The notes: a model not told the origin generated them from the letters alone. A stretch of 64,000 nucleotides of DNA from Haematobia irritans (GCF_050003625.1 NC_134398.1:100855664-100919663), one strand, 5' to 3'; positions 33,907 through 46,657 are shown, counted from the first letter of the stretch. Program-made: numbers and translations.

Positions 33907-34935
33907 GGTAGGTACTACGTTCGGTTTTCGAGTTGAAAACCACTTTATTTTCGCGATTACTTTTCCCCTGCCAACATTTTTTGAATTTGGGGGCGCTTCT
34001 GAGAATCCCCAGTACGTCGAAAACAATCATATACGATATCAAAAACTCGTCGGAAAAGCGCCGTCACTATTGAGAAGTTGTACCACGCCAAGTTACTACA
34101 AAAAGGTTTCGTATGAGTGCAATTATTAGGTGCCTTTGTAGATCAATTTAGAACGACGCCAATAAGAGACTCTCCAAACAATCAGAAAAAGCACATTTTA
34201 AGATAGTGGTAAAAGAATCATTGTGGTCGAGTAAAACACGTTTGTTTAGATATTTATTTATATGATTAATCATTTACAAATTCTTACAAATATAACATTT
34301 ATACCACTATCACATCACATTTAACATAATTTTTTGCATTAATGATGATGTAGAGTTACAAGTAGCGAGTTACATGTTTCAGCGTCTATCAGCCAGTGTT
34401 TTTATTCGATGGAGGCAGCGTGTCTGTAAAATATTTGAAAAACAATCACTTTATTCCATTTGGAAAATCAAAAATTGTTCACCAATATACCTTTCACAAT
34501 TTTAAGCGTAAAATCTATGTTTTTAGAACATTATTTTCGTTTTTATTTAAATAGAATATAACAAGCTGGTTGCGCTTGGCGTTTCACAAAAAATAAAATG
34601 GCTTTTGTAAAAGTAGTGATGGCAAAATACATGTATGAAGTACATTTTGTACTTTATGATATGCTGCCCCCCATCACAGTAGGATGGTTGTAGTGACATT
34701 TACGAGTATTTGGTAGCGATGAAGATGAAATGGAACTTTGAAATGCTGGCAGGGTCCTTATATAATCAAAATTATAAATGAAAACAAACTTATTCCTGTA
34801 GAGTCTTGCCGAAAACTAATGGAACAAGAAACTACACATCAATTGAGTTAATTTGTCTGCTTTATATTAAACTGTTTTAATAAAGTAACCACCAAAATTT
34901 CAACGCGAAAAGCGAACATAGTACTTACCTTATGG
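33907..34935. mobile_element. P-family MITE split by M2
   Basis: The outer pieces 33907-33965 (GGTACTACGTTCGGTTTTCG) and 34757-34935 (ending GCGAACATAGTACTTACCTT) are the two halves of one P MITE. M2 sits between them. Confidence 0.75.
33966..34754 (+). mobile_element. TIR element family M, copy 2 (M2)
   Basis: 789 bp with CCCTGCCAACATTT and AAATGCTGGCAGGG ends, flanked by TC on both sides. The uninterrupted P MITEs elsewhere in the window read TTTTCCT at this point, which supports a 2-bp duplication of TC. Confidence 0.8.
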
Positions 34936-35532
34936 ATGTAATAATACAATATGTATATCAATTTAAAAAGCGGGCTTACTTTTAAAAAGCTTTCAGCTGC
35001 TAAGTTAAAATACGATTGTTTTTAATTTTGTCAAATATTAAAAATGCCCTTTCAACAGAAGAGTTTAAAAAAGATAACGAAAATAATGCTATTGGATACT
35101 TGTTTGTATTTAGGATCTTCTTGTTGACTTTCCGCATATTTTTTCTCATAACTTATGCTAGAATTGTTTCGAATTTGCTTGAGAATTGCTCCACTTTATA
35201 AGGTATGAAATAATTTTTTACCCCCAAAAATCCCCCCAAATAAATTTTACCCCTAAAAATCCCCCTAAACGTGAAAACCCCCCTAAATTTGGGGGGGGGA
35301 AACCCCTAACCTGGCAACACTGCGGGGGCACACATTTTGACGGCGTCAAGTTTTACTATGCCGGTCGCGATATATGTCCTGAGGGCATATGATTGAGGGA
35401 ATGCGGTTTCTTCTTGAATTAGCGCAATTAGGTGAAATTGACGATTGAACATAACAACATTGAGATTTAAATCAAATTTATAGTTAAATAAAAAAAGTTT
35501 AACCATTAACAATTGTATGAATATTGTTGCGA

Positions 35533-36189
35533 ATGTTCAAGAATACGTTTCAATCCGGATTTCTTTCTATCCTTTATAGCATTGGAAGTAAACCACTGCA
35601 AATTTGGGATAAGAAAGTTAGAAATGGTCATATTAAACGTATTACTGATAATGATATACAGAGTTTGGTCCTCGAAATTGTAGGGACGAACGTTAGTACA
35701 ACGTTCATTACTTGTCCGGCGGATCCGAAGAAGACATTGGGCATTAAGCTTCCATTTTTGGTGATGATTATTAAAAATGTGAAGAAATATTTTACGTTTG
35801 AAGTTCAGGTAAAAATATTTGTAATGCAGTAACATTTAGACTGATAAATTTTGTTTTAGGTGTTAGACGATAAAAATGTCCGAAGGAGGTTTCGAGCAAG
35901 CAATTACCAGTCAACTACTCGAGTTAAACCCTTCATCTGCACTATGCCGATGCGTCTTGATGAAGGGTGGAATCAAATTCAATTTAATCTGTCAGATTTT
36001 ACAAGACGAGCATATGGAACCAATTATATAGAAACTCTCCGTGTTCAAATTCATGCCAATTGTAGGATACGGCGTGTCTACTTTTCCGACCGTCTCTATT
36101 CAGAGGACGAACTCCCACCAGAGTTTAAACTGTTTCTACCCATACAAAAGCCAGTACAAAAAACACCGGCACAAGAATTGTGCAGGTGA
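35533..36189 (+). CDS. Bug22: Bug22 / CFAP20 orthologue (cilia- and flagella-associated protein 20)
   Basis: There are two exons, 35533-35808 and 35860-36189, joined across a 51-bp GT-AG intron between codons (CAG|GTG), giving 201 residues. The protein begins [19 protein letters not shown] and contains the almost invariant CFAP20 core ([33 protein letters not shown]). Human CFAP20 has about 193 residues, so this is full length. Bug22 is a conserved axonemal/basal-body protein required in flies for sperm and ciliary axoneme structure and for normal tubulin modification; a nuclear role is reported in other animals. An upstream in-frame TTG at 35524 is ignored because the ATG at 35533 gives the family's canonical N-terminus. 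The hAT-like H2 lies 203 bp upstream. Confidence 0.97.
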
Positions 36190-36293
36190 ACATGTATTTT
36201 GCGATAACTATATTCTTTATTATAGTCGTTTGAAAGAAATGTACCTTTGTAATTATGGACAAAATCATGTTGGGTTCTTACGATATGTCATAA

Positions 36294-36299
36294 AATAAA
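36294..36299 (+). terminator. Bug22: Poly(A) signal of Bug22
   Basis: AATAAA about 105 bp after the stop codon. A second AATAAA lies near 36338. Confidence 0.55.
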
Positions 36300-37024
36300 A
36301 ATGAAATATGAGAGTTGTGAAGAGTTTTGAAACCAGAAATAAATTCATCAGCCAGTCATAAAAAAATAAGTTAGTAGCTATAGACCGAATTACTAAGAAA
36401 TGCCATTCTACACTTAATCACATCTGATGTGATTAATGTCAATAAGGTGATAGATCGAGTTAAAGTCAATACACACGTCTAAACTGCAGTTTATAGGCCC
36501 TCAGCGATTTGTTTGAATTTATATTGTAGTTGCTAATTTTTTGCCTTAACTAATTTATTCTGTCCCTAAGAGAAAATCCCGCCCGAAGACCGTTCAACTA
36601 ATACCCTTTGGGATCGCGTTAGCCTTGTTCTGTTCGAAGATGGAAGTCTCAAACCCCGGCCAAAGGCCGACCACCTATTCACTTTGGCTTCGCATTAAGT
36701 TCGCGAGAGTATCAACCCCGTCAAGGGACGTCCTCTTATACCCCTATTCATGATTTACCAATGCAAGTTGAATGGCAACATGAAAAGCATATGTCACTTT
36801 GTAGTTGGCAAACTATTACGAAAGCCATTCTGGCATGGATTCAACAATTTTTTTACAATCACCCTTATTCCTGAAGTCGCCCTCGCCGGCGCTTTTCGTC
36901 AGTCGCCACTAATTGGTATTCCGTTCGTCGATATATTCTGCTATCGAAGAAAATCGGTATTCCTGGGGCCAAATCACCGCATTCTTCAACGAGCTCTGTT
37001 TCGTATCGAGAAACATTTCGATCG
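36300..37024 (+). repeat. GC-rich hairpin unit and LINE 5'-like fragment, no gene
   Basis: From 36550 to 36740 the plus strand carries GTCTCAAACCCCGGCCAAAG-type sequence, the inverted relative of the tandem units at 43258-43487. Near 36970 GGGGCCAAATCACCGCA matches the sense strand of the 5' region of LINE B. The stretch looks like a degraded 5' region of a related element in plus orientation. LINE B inserted into it. Confidence 0.5.
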
Positions 37025-37154
37025 CTTTAAATTTTTTTTTTTTTTTTTATGGTTTAGAGTTGTTGCCTCGGACGTATACAATGAAAATACGGCCGCAAGC
37101 TGACTTGGCCAGTCCTAGGACTATAGCGCCATAGCGAGCAGGTTCCCTAGGGGA

Positions 37155-40100
37155 TTACAAACGGACTCCTATCTCAGATAGAAATGTATTGAGTATTTGC
37201 AGTTGGTCTCTCCCATGTTTATCTATGAATTCGATGACAGATCCAATGTTGTTCATTTGTAGGAATGTTGATCTTGTTAGTGAGTATTCTGGCCAATGAA
37301 ATAAAATATGATCTGCGGTTTCGTCGTAGCCGCAAAAATCACATGATGGTGTATCTGTAACCTTCATCTGCGACAATGTGTCTTTACAAAAACAGTGTCC
37401 ACTGAGGATTCGGTTCATTTGTCTGCACTTGATTGGTGGCATTGTAATGGATAGGAACCATGGCTTTTTCGTAAGGTCGGGGAAAATCTTGAAATAGTGT
37501 GATCGAGATTCATTAGACCTATCTTTATATTCCTTTGACCATTCTTCCCATAGTTTTTGTTCGATATGTTTTTTGGCATCTGCAATAGTCCATAAAATTT
37601 CCTGTTTAGTTCCAATCAAATTTGCTCTTTTGGCCGCTTGATCGGCGACTTCGTTGAAATATATGTTCGCATGGCCGGGTATATAATGTAATTCAATTTC
37701 ACCTTCAAAGGTACTTGCCAATTTAAGTAATTTCTGTATAAGGTAATTGTTCTTAATTCCATTCTCAACCGACTGTAGTCCACTCAGACTATCAGATAAT
37801 ATGGCGATTTTAAGTAATTTGTTTTCAATGGCAAATTCTATTGTCTTGATGATCGCAACTAATTCAGCCGACATCGAAGATAATCTTTTGTCATCAAAAA
37901 AGGCACATACCATTCCACAAGATACCCGAACGAAGGCAGAACCCGTAAAATTATCCCTTACTGAGCCATCGGTGAAGAAAATTTCGAAATTGTTGGATTT
38001 AATTACCTCTAATTTTTCCTTATAGAGTTGATTTATTATGTCCGGACCCGCTTCGGTCTTATTCTTCACTGTGCCTTTGAAAAAATCGACGATGATGTGG
38101 ATGTTATTTGGTGTCTGCTGTATAGTATCAACCGGGCCTGTGTTCATAAGCACAGATCTGTACTTAAAAAATGTTTCACTTATACTAGTCTTAGTCGGTT
38201 GTGAAATCTCCAAGAGTGTTTTTGTAATGGGTAATTCAAAGGCGAAACATTTGATGAGCTCTTTCGCGGCTGCAAACTCAAATCTGTATTTCGGTGGCAT
38301 CTCAGCGGACAGATGGTGGAGAATTGGTGCGGGTGTAGATCGAATCAACCCAAGACATTTACGTAGATATCCATTTGTACAGCATCTCAATCTATTCAAA
38401 GAAGTTTTCCCCGCATTTGCCAACGCGGCCGCAGCATATTCAATTTTGGATCTTGCGAATGCCTTGTACAATAATAATGACTTACGTGGATCAATACCAA
38501 AATTGCAACCTCCAAGAATCGTGATAAATTTGCACTTGTTATTAACTTCAGTCAGGGTATAGTCAATGTGTTCTCTTGAAGAGTTGTTCGCAGCAACGAT
38601 CAATCCCAGATATTTGATACTACTGACTTGGTTCAGTGCCTCACCATTGCAGCTTATGTTAAGATCCCGCGGTTTCCTACTAAAGTGAATGGTGTTGGTC
38701 TTGGACGGGTTGAAATATAAGTCAATGTCTCTGCACTTGGAGAAAAAGTCCTCTACTTTCTCTTGTAATATGGTTCTAGCAGTATTGAAATTAGGATGAT
38801 GTGATATGATGAAAAAGTCATCCGCAAACTGGTAGACGGTACAATTGTCGGAATTCAGTTCATGTAGGGATGCCGTGTAGATATTAAAAAGAAGTGGGCT
38901 TAGACCACTGCCTTGTGCAAGGCCACCATTCACCGCCTTTTTGTGGTCTCCGAAACATAAATTTCTATTACTTAGGAAATCTGATATCCAGGCAATTATT
39001 GTGGTATCAATGCCAAAACTAATGAGCTTTTCCGTAAGTTTCGAAATATTAACACAATCATATGCCTTTTCCACATCGACGCAAAAACCGAGGACTTGAT
39101 GATTTCTTGACTTCTCAGATGATATATTTGGTTTATGAGGTCGTTTATGCACATGGAAGTAGAACGTCCACGCCTGAAAGCATAGCACCTACTCGGCAAC
39201 ATATTATTTGTGTCCATATGTTTCTGAATATTATTCCTAAGTAAGGCTTCGATGCACTTCAGTGGGACACAAAGTAATGCAATCGGTCTGTAATTATTGA
39301 TTATGGCCGGATCTTTGCCTCTTTTTGGGATAGGTGAAATTCGTATATCTCTCCATATGTCGGGTATGTTGCCAGACCTCCAGACGCTCGAAATCATTCT
39401 GAAGAAATTCCTCTTCTCGACCGAGGGAAGTTTCTTTATGTATTCGTAGGAAATCTTATCTTGGCCCACCGCCGAGTGGGGGTTTCTGGAGTTAATAAAT
39501 TCCGTAAATTCGTCATAATTCAGTTCAAATGTGGTAGCGGTGGTACTGGGCATTGATACTGGTTGTGGTGGGAGAGGTGATGGTGCGCTGGCTACAAACT
39601 CTAAATACTGTTGTTTTTGTTCGACAGACCAAGAGTTGTTTATGTTTTTCCTCTGTTTATATTTCTTGACATTTCTTGTCAGTTTCCAAAAAGATTTAAG
39701 GCGGTCCTCAGCTTCTTGAAATAAGGTAAGGTTATCAAGTGACCTGGTCAGATAGTATTTAGCTCTGGCTGCCAATCTTAATCTAAAAAGTCGTGCCGTC
39801 TCTTCGCACCACCACGGCTTGGGGATATACTTGTTATCCGATTTGATATGGATTGTGTTTCGTTTAACTATCGCTTGAACGTCGCGATTAAAGTCCTCCA
39901 GACAACCGCCGACCTGCAGCCTCGAAATTTCCTCGATCACTGCTGCCCGGCGGATTCTGGATATTCCCCCATGGAACTCCATAGCACCTCTAAGTTCAAT
40001 TATTATTGGTAGATGGTTGCTGTTGGTTAACCTAGTGTTTCTGACGCCCCAATAGGGCAGATCCATAAAGTTTTTGATAAAGGTGAGATCCAACGTAGAT

Positions 40101-40645
40101 GTATAGCCATCGTCCATACGAAAAGTAGGGCTTCCGTCATTTAAGCATGTAAAGTTTTCACTTGTAGTCTTGTCACATAGAAACTTACCGCGAGCATCAG
40201 ATGATAAGTTGCCCCACATTGTGGATTTCGCGTTGAAATCTCCAGCAATTATGGTCGGTTCAGTTAACATTTCTGCCTTAAGAAATATCCGGTTAACAAT
40301 TGCTCTGAAGTCTTGGCTGGATGAGTTCGGGGGAATATAAATAACAATAAAGTTAATGTTCTTCTTCAAATTTAAAGTCTTTATGCCGATTGCATCAGTT
40401 TCACCTTCAAGGTCAATCAATGAGAAAGAAATGTTTCTTTTCACGTAGATTCCCACGCCGCCGTAACCATCTTGACGATTTTTAAAAGCAAAATTGTAAT
40501 TACATATGTTAGAGGAAAAGTTATTGCGGAGCCAAGTCTCGCATAGTAATGCCACGTCAATGTTATTGTTTTCCAAGTAAAGCTCCAGGAGATCTTTGTT
40601 GTTATCATTATTTAAACTTTGTATGTTAAATTGTAATATTTTCAT
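37155..40645 (-). pseudogene. LINE B ORF2: endonuclease, reverse transcriptase, RNase H (one frameshift)
   Basis: The first frame (40645-38996) starts MKILQFNIQSLNNDNN and holds the APE endonuclease (LLCETWL, AGDFNAKSTMWGN, then SNHLPI where SDH is usual). It continues into the RT (NNYRPIALLCVPLK). A one-base frameshift near 39085-39100 passes into the second frame, with VDVEKAYDCV (motif A), GGLAQGSGLSPLLFN and FADDFF (motif C, with Phe instead of Tyr). An RNase H domain follows (FTDGSV, SAELVAI, LSDSLSGLQS, EVADQAAK), then a Cys/His tail (CDFCGYDETADHILFHW). About 1160 codons carry only this one break, so the copy is young. Confidence 0.92.
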
Positions 40646-40666
40646 TGATAATTCTAATAGTTCGTT

Positions 40667-42102
40667 CTAGTTGGTCTCCGGCAAGCAAGATGCATGAGCC
40701 AGCAGTTCTATGTCCATTCTAATGAGACTTCTGTTGATCTCTTGACGCATCTCCTCAATTGCCTCTTTCTGTGACAAATCAAGATTTGGAGCACTAACCA
40801 GAAAGTTTGTAATTTTCTTAGATAGATCACTTAGGGTTCTCTCAAATTCATTGGTTTTGTTCTTCTCGGAAAGGGCCAATGCAGTACCATTTGGAGATTC
40901 GTAAACCTCGTCCTCTTCCAGGGCTTGGATGTGCTGAGCATGAAGTTTCTTTGCATTTTCTTCCCCGCGTAGTCTGTTATGGTCAATTTTGGTTACTCTG
41001 GCCACTTTTGCAAATGGAAGTTGAGAGTGTAGAAAGTTTGCCGAATGGGTTACGTTAACCGCATTTGCATTACTCTTGTTGTTCGGGGGTGTAAAATTCG
41101 TTGCAGGAAGGGATGGAAACTCTCCATCCACTTCTCCACTTAATAAATAGAACTTGTTAGAAAAGATAGTTGGATATTTCATCTTGGTCTCGCTTAAAGA
41201 CAAATTCTCAATAGTCATGGTGCGCTTAATATTGAAAGCTTTTCTCCTTGCTGGACAGTCCCTGCTCGTCGGGTGATGATTCATTTTGCAATTTGTACAT
41301 ATCACCTCGCCCGGTGTGCATGGGGTATTCTTTTCATGCTTTGTGAATGATTGAAGCGGTAGCAGTTATAACACTGGGAGAAAGAGATATGCTCATGAAC
41401 ACGGAGATCAGCCACGCCGTAGACTCTCACGTAGCGAGGTAGCTCGCGGCCCTTGAATAAAACCTTGACGCGTTTAGTTGGTATCAATTCATCTTTCTCT
41501 TTACGCATGACGCGGAACATTTTCAGGATGGTCTTATCCGAAGTGAAATTTTTCTCGATCTCATCCATAGGTATATCCAAGTCGACAGGATATATTAATC
41601 CCATTTTCGATACGAAATGGGCAAAAATCTTGGGCTGATAACCCGCAGAGATAATGCGTTCGTCGTCTGCGAAATTGTTTACCGCAGCTGCGTTCTTAAA
41701 GACAACCTTGCCCCTGCCATAGCCGATCTTCGTGATTGTCTCCACATCGCGCAAACCCATTTGGTTCACATGGCGTGCCAGTGCTACTAGGCTCAGTGGT
41801 TTTCGGCCTTCGCCCTCATGTACCACATCCACATATACCATGAATGGTCCCTCGTCCTCGTTATCGTATACGTACTTATTGACGTCGCCAGTTCCATTAC
41901 CATTATCCGTTGCCAAGGTCATATGCCCAGTCTCCATTCGATTTTCAGTTCCGATTCCGTCGTCAATCTTCCTACCCTTTGCTCTACCGATCCTTTCCAG
42001 GCTATTGCCCCTCTTGTTCCTGCCTCTAGCAGGAATCCTGTTCGTCCCTCCTCCATCAGCTATAATAGGTGGAGGATCACCAGGATCCCCCCGCGTATCC
42101 AT
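40667..42102 (-). pseudogene. LINE B ORF1 (gag-like nucleic-acid chaperone, one frameshift)
   Basis: The frame starts MDTRGDPGDPPPIIADGGG, has a basic N-terminus and an RRM-like middle (GPFMVYVDVV, ITKIGYGRGKVVF). A zinc-knuckle region follows (CYNCYRFNH). A frameshift near 41305-41330 moves the rest (VICTNCKMNHHPTSRDCPAR and a Lys/Glu-rich C-terminus) into another frame. It ends 21 bp before the ORF2 ATG. Such proteins coat the LINE RNA. Confidence 0.88.
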
Positions 42103-43257
42103 TATGATTCGTAAGAATTTTTAGCAACACAATAACGTAAATAAGAAAACGAACCTATCAATAGATCTTAATACGGGTGATTTGGTATTTGTTTGTTGTG
42201 GTATCGCCTTTAAATTCAATTAGAATAACCGCCTCCAATTACGAGTCCAAAAAACGCTTCTGATCACAAAGACCGCCAAAACTCGAATGGCTTTAAAATT
42301 TTGGATCACCGCATTCGATCGTAAATTATTTTGTCTACTACTTTTTTTTACATTGCTGTAAACATATGGTAATAAGAAATTGGAAGCAAAAGATGATTTC
42401 AAAATAAATTTTTGTGATCAAAATATGTATATGTGTAAAAATTATTATGAATCCATGTGTTTTTGTTTTCCTCGTCTTCGGATTCAGAGGTCGAGTACAA
42501 AGTGGCATTAATAAGGAAAAATATTCGAGACAAAATCAGTCGTTTAGCATTGCCTGAAGTGCATTGCCTGTAAGTGATTCTATTTTGAAGTGAGTGCTTT
42601 TAACTATTTGTGTTTTTAACATCCATAGATTTAAAAGACGCTTTTGTCTGTCAAAAGAAGCTTTTAAATATCTTCTTGAAAAAATGAGTTTTTTTGAAGC
42701 GGCTACTGAGCATTACTTTCTTTGTTCCGTTTCCCTAAATGCAAGTAATATTATATTTTCTTAAATGTATTTTGCCAAAATATATAAATAATACTTCCAT
42801 TTTCACCAACTACTTATTTCTTTTTGTTTACCTTTTTTCTGCTCAAAAATCACTACATACTTCGTTTTCGATAGCATGCTACCTATCGTGTTCAACTTCG
42901 AGTATAAACCATTCGATAACGACTGCGGTGATCCGTGTAAACTACATTACGACGACGAAGTACTCGATTTCGACTGCGGTGATTTGGCCCCTGGTGTCGC
43001 TAACATCGTCGCTTTTTGTCGCCTTTAAATTTAACAGCGACGAGTTTAGTGTTTAATTTTTGAAGAAGGTTTTTAGACTTTATTAATCGGACAATTGAAA
43101 AATAAATTGGAACAAATCTACTTTAGCACAAGTTGTTAAAAATAAACAAAATTTTTTTGAGTTTAGGAGAAGGGATTTCAAATCGAAAATGTAAAGTAAA
43201 AATTTTGTCGGAAGAGCGTAGTATTGGAGATACCGACCCTTAAAAATTGGGTATAGG

Positions 43258-43487
43258 TGGCCGGCCATCGGCCGGGATTTGAGACTTTCTCTTATGGACA
43301 GGGTCCAAAGTGGGCTAACGCGAACCCAAAGAGGTAGTCGGCCTTCGGCCGGGGTTTGAGACTTTCACCTATGGACAGGGTCCAAAGTGGGCTAACGCGA
43401 ATCCAAAGAGGGTAGGTAGACGGCCTTCGGCCGGGGTTTGAGACTTTCTCCTATGGACAGAGTCCAAAGTGGGCTAACGCGAACCCA
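43258..43487 (+). repeat. Three tandem about 80-bp GC-rich units with CGGCCTTCGGCCG hairpins
   Basis: Each unit contains CGGCCTTCGGCCGGGGTTTG, then CTATGGACAGGGTCCAAAGT and GGGCTAACGCGAACCC. Unit lengths are about 80-83 bp. The hairpin core is strongly base-paired. An inverted, diverged unit lies at 36550-36740 on the other side of LINE B. Confidence 0.8.
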
Positions 43488-44219
43488 GGACCTCTCCGGG
43501 TCCATGTTATTCTAAATATATTACTTTTAGGATGATTATGTGCGATGGATACTAAATCCAATATACGTGGCAATGAATACTTTAGGGGCCCGTAACTCCA
43601 AAAATAGGTCTTTCCGCCAAAAAGTGGTATATATGACATTTTGTGTTTAGAATCGAAAAGTCTACACACTGGCCAAAAATTGGACCAATCGGACCACTTG
43701 TACTAAAGTAGATTTAAGCCAATAAATGTAAAAAATGGAAATTTGTATGAGGTAAAGTGACTAATCTTCAACAATTACAAAAAATGGGAAAAAATCAATA
43801 TATATAGCAGTTATGGTCATCACATTCAAATCATAGAAAAGAGCTGTTGATTTACAATTCCATTTATTTTTAATAGAAATCCTTCAAGGCCAATGTATTT
43901 TATTTAGCACCAAACGTAGATAACAATTGTGTCGAACTTTGAATGATCCTTGGACACAATGTCAACGTCATTCAAATGTGAATATAATTTAACTATTCTT
44001 ATTCTTTACATTTTTAAAATCTTAACCCATTAACGCCCAAGCGAAAATTTTTTATATATGTTTCACCAAATTTCGTACACTAAGGGTAAATTGGCCCAAA
44101 AACTTCAAATCTGGCATCAGATTTCTCCTTAAAATTTTAGGTTTTGAGATATAGGGTGTTCGAATAATCGAACACTGGGCAATATTTAGCATTTTTACCA
44201 AGTATGTAATCAACACATT
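43488..44219. other. Intergenic stretch, no gene seen
   Basis: AT-rich DNA with no supported ORF or repeat boundary. Confidence 0.5.
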
Positions 44220-44670
44220 CCCTGCCAACATTTTTTGAATTTGACGGCGCTTCTGAGAATCCCCACTACGTCGAAAACAGTCGTATACGACATCCAAAAC
44301 TCGTCGGAAAAGCGCCGTCACTATTGAGAAGTTGTACCACGCCAAGTTACTACAAAAAAGTATCGCATGAGTGCAATTATTAGGTGCCTTTTATAATAAA
44401 TTTAGAATGACGCCAATAAGAGCCCCTTCAAACAATAAAAAAAAGTGAATTTTAAAATAAGGCCGGTACTCTGTTCGGTTTTCGCGTTGAAACTCCATAC
44501 AAAACCAAACAATGCGAAAACTAGCGAAATTTTTTCCATTTGTGATACTTTGTTTTTTTTCGAGTTGAAAAACTGATTTAAATCGATCAATCAGTAATGT
44601 GAATTAAGAAATAATTTATTTATTAAACTGATTTTTGTGTATTTATAATGCAAAAGTGGATCGGGTTATT
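44220..44670 (+). mobile_element. M element left part (M3) fused to an R-MITE fragment
   Basis: CCCTGCCAACATTTTTTGAA starts an M copy that breaks off at about 44459. An R-type end (AGGCCGGTACTCTGTTCGGT) begins there and fades near 44670. From 44670 to 45231 I see nothing recognisable. Confidence 0.65.
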
Positions 44671-45549
44671 ATTTAAAAATGTAATCTGATCCATTGATAA
44701 AACAAACTATAACATGGAGTTGTATTACCGTAATAAACTGACAACCAACATCTATCCGCTCGCTACTATATTGTGGAACATTAAACATGAAATTTAAACA
44801 CAAATGCTAACAAAATAAAAGCTTTATTTGATGACTTATATTTTACAATCGTTTCATTTGTACTGGGCATCGGGATATGTTAACAAAGGGAGCACAGTAA
44901 TTGGTGTTGCAAAACCAGCATTAGCACTTTAACCAACATGTATAGTACCGGGGTAGCAATGAATGGAATCACAAGAATTAATTGCTATGTTCCAAAAAAT
45001 GAAATGCAGCATTCTAAAATTAGATTTTTTAAATCCAAAGTTATTTGTAACTTCTGCTTCTTCTTTTTCAATTTAATTATTATGTATGCGTGTGTGTGTG
45101 TGTGTAAATCGAGCCACTAGTTGCCTATGTATATGTAAACATTTCGTGACATTTTCCGAAGTTGTTTCGTTGAAATAAACGCGAAAAGTTTCCAAAATGG
45201 CTGTTTTTTTCCTTCAACATATATTGTCAACATTAGGGCTGTTTTCTTTTTGCACTGATAACCAGTGCTAAAATAAAACGCAAAAAAAATTTCAGTTCAA
45301 ATTTCGATTTTGATTGGCAACACTTGGTCCCCAGCTGTCAAAATGAAATTTTTTGTTTACAAATAAAAAAAGAGGATAGAGACCGCCAATATATAGCAAC
45401 AAGTGAATTTTGATAATATTAAATATATATACATAAACAAAAAATTAATAAACCAAAGTTTGTGGTGGTAATTTGTATAATCATTGTTTTTGCCCTAAAT
45501 CAACTTGTCGGTAGTGAAATGGATTTGGAAAATGGATGGATTTAAATAG

Positions 45550-45780
45550 TTCTGTAAACAAGTGGAACAATTCCAAAAGCTATTGAGAGCTTTACAAAAT
45601 GAAATTCTACCTATATCCGCCTTACCCCCAGAGCCTGAGCCACTACAAACAAAGCCGATTACAAGTGTTGCGGACACGGATAAAATGGAAATTATGTCCA
45701 AGAATTGTGCAGAACTAAAGCAGATACTGGCAAACAATTGCAAGTCCAAGAAGAAACAAAAGGAAAGTCTATATCTAACT
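45550..45780 (+). pseudogene. L-element ORF, N-terminal part in L2
   Basis: This is the plus-strand counterpart of 21005-21290: VEQFQKLLRALQNEILPISA, then PPEPEPLQTKPITSVADTDK and a Lys-rich tail (SKKKQKE). After about 45780 a deletion relative to L1 joins it directly to the C-terminal part (about 45810-45881), which ends at the hAT-like insertion. It is unrecognised but clearly coding-like in both copies. Confidence 0.5.
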
Positions 45781-46657
45781 TGCAATTGTCCTGTATTGCA
45801 AGGCTGTCAATGAAATACTGCGCATGCCGCGGAAGTTCCTTCTCCCAATGACATAATTGTAACAGAAGAGTCTGTTGAACCCAGGGCTGTGGAGTCGAGT
45901 CAATTTTGCTCGACTCCGACTCCAGCATTTTCCATCAGCTCGACTCCGACTCCGGGCAATATAACTAAATCTCTTTTTAATTTGTAGTTCTATTGTGGGG
46001 GTATCACAAATGGATCGATATAAAGTATCGTATTTATTTATGTGTAGAAAAATGGTCTTAATTTCACACTTGTTGCCAATTGAACTCTATATTTCAAATT
46101 TAGGGCAATGTCTGTCCTATATTTACAAATATATTTACAATTTTTGATGGCAATTTCGGAACAACGCATTTATGATTCATCAGTCGATAGATATGTATTA
46201 GAGGTATAGGAAAATTTGAGTCATTTTTACAAGTTTTCGGCTTAAGGTGGGTACTATGTTTGTTGGCACGAAAAAAACTTCACTTAACCATTCTTTCGCG
46301 TTGAAAAATGAGAGTGTTGACAATACATTTCGAACGAAGAAAACAGCTATTTTGGAGCTATTCCACGTTTATTTCTCCGCAATTTAATTGACAACATCGC
46401 CAAATGTCATACTATCTTTACTTATACATACGCAGCAGCTGATTGTTTACATACACGCATTCATGATAATTGTTTTGAAAAGTGTTTTTCTACCAGTTTT
46501 TGGATTGTTTTGCAAAAAAATCTCATACAGCACTGGACACTAATAATTGTTAAGAATAAAGCTCCAGCCGCTCTACCCCTGGTGTCTTACCACATTCTGC
46601 AACAGCTTTTACAACATGTGGTACATTGTCTTCTTCAGCTTTTCCAAATGGATACCG

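Larger units (their letters stand above)
33543..35321. mobile_element. hAT-like element H2 inserted upstream of Bug22
   Basis: The ends are CAGTGTTGCCAGGT and, inverted, AGTGTTGCCAGGTTAGGGGT. The 8-bp duplication GCGGGGGC lies at 33535-33542 and 35322-35329. Runs of C and G flank the inner side of both termini. A P-family MITE is nested inside, itself split by M2. No transposase is seen. The right border is 203 bp from the Bug22 start codon. Confidence 0.85.
37035..43022 (-). mobile_element. Full-length LINE B (EN-RT-RNase H)
   Basis: A poly(A) tail of about 14-17 A on the minus strand (the T run at 37032-37048) marks the 3' end. CTTTAAATTT occurs at 37025-37034 and again at 43023-43032, a plausible target duplication. 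That gives an element of about 6.0 kb with a 0.9-kb 5' UTR, two ORFs and a short 3' UTR. The RNase H domain and ORF structure point to the I-like group. Confidence 0.85.

Noticed and set aside
33543..35321. Coding gene inside H2
   Set aside because: The ORFs fall in the nested P MITE and M2 element and do not match a transposase.
37747..38562. Plus-strand ORFs across LINE B
   Set aside because: They are antisense shadows of the RT/RNase H frame.
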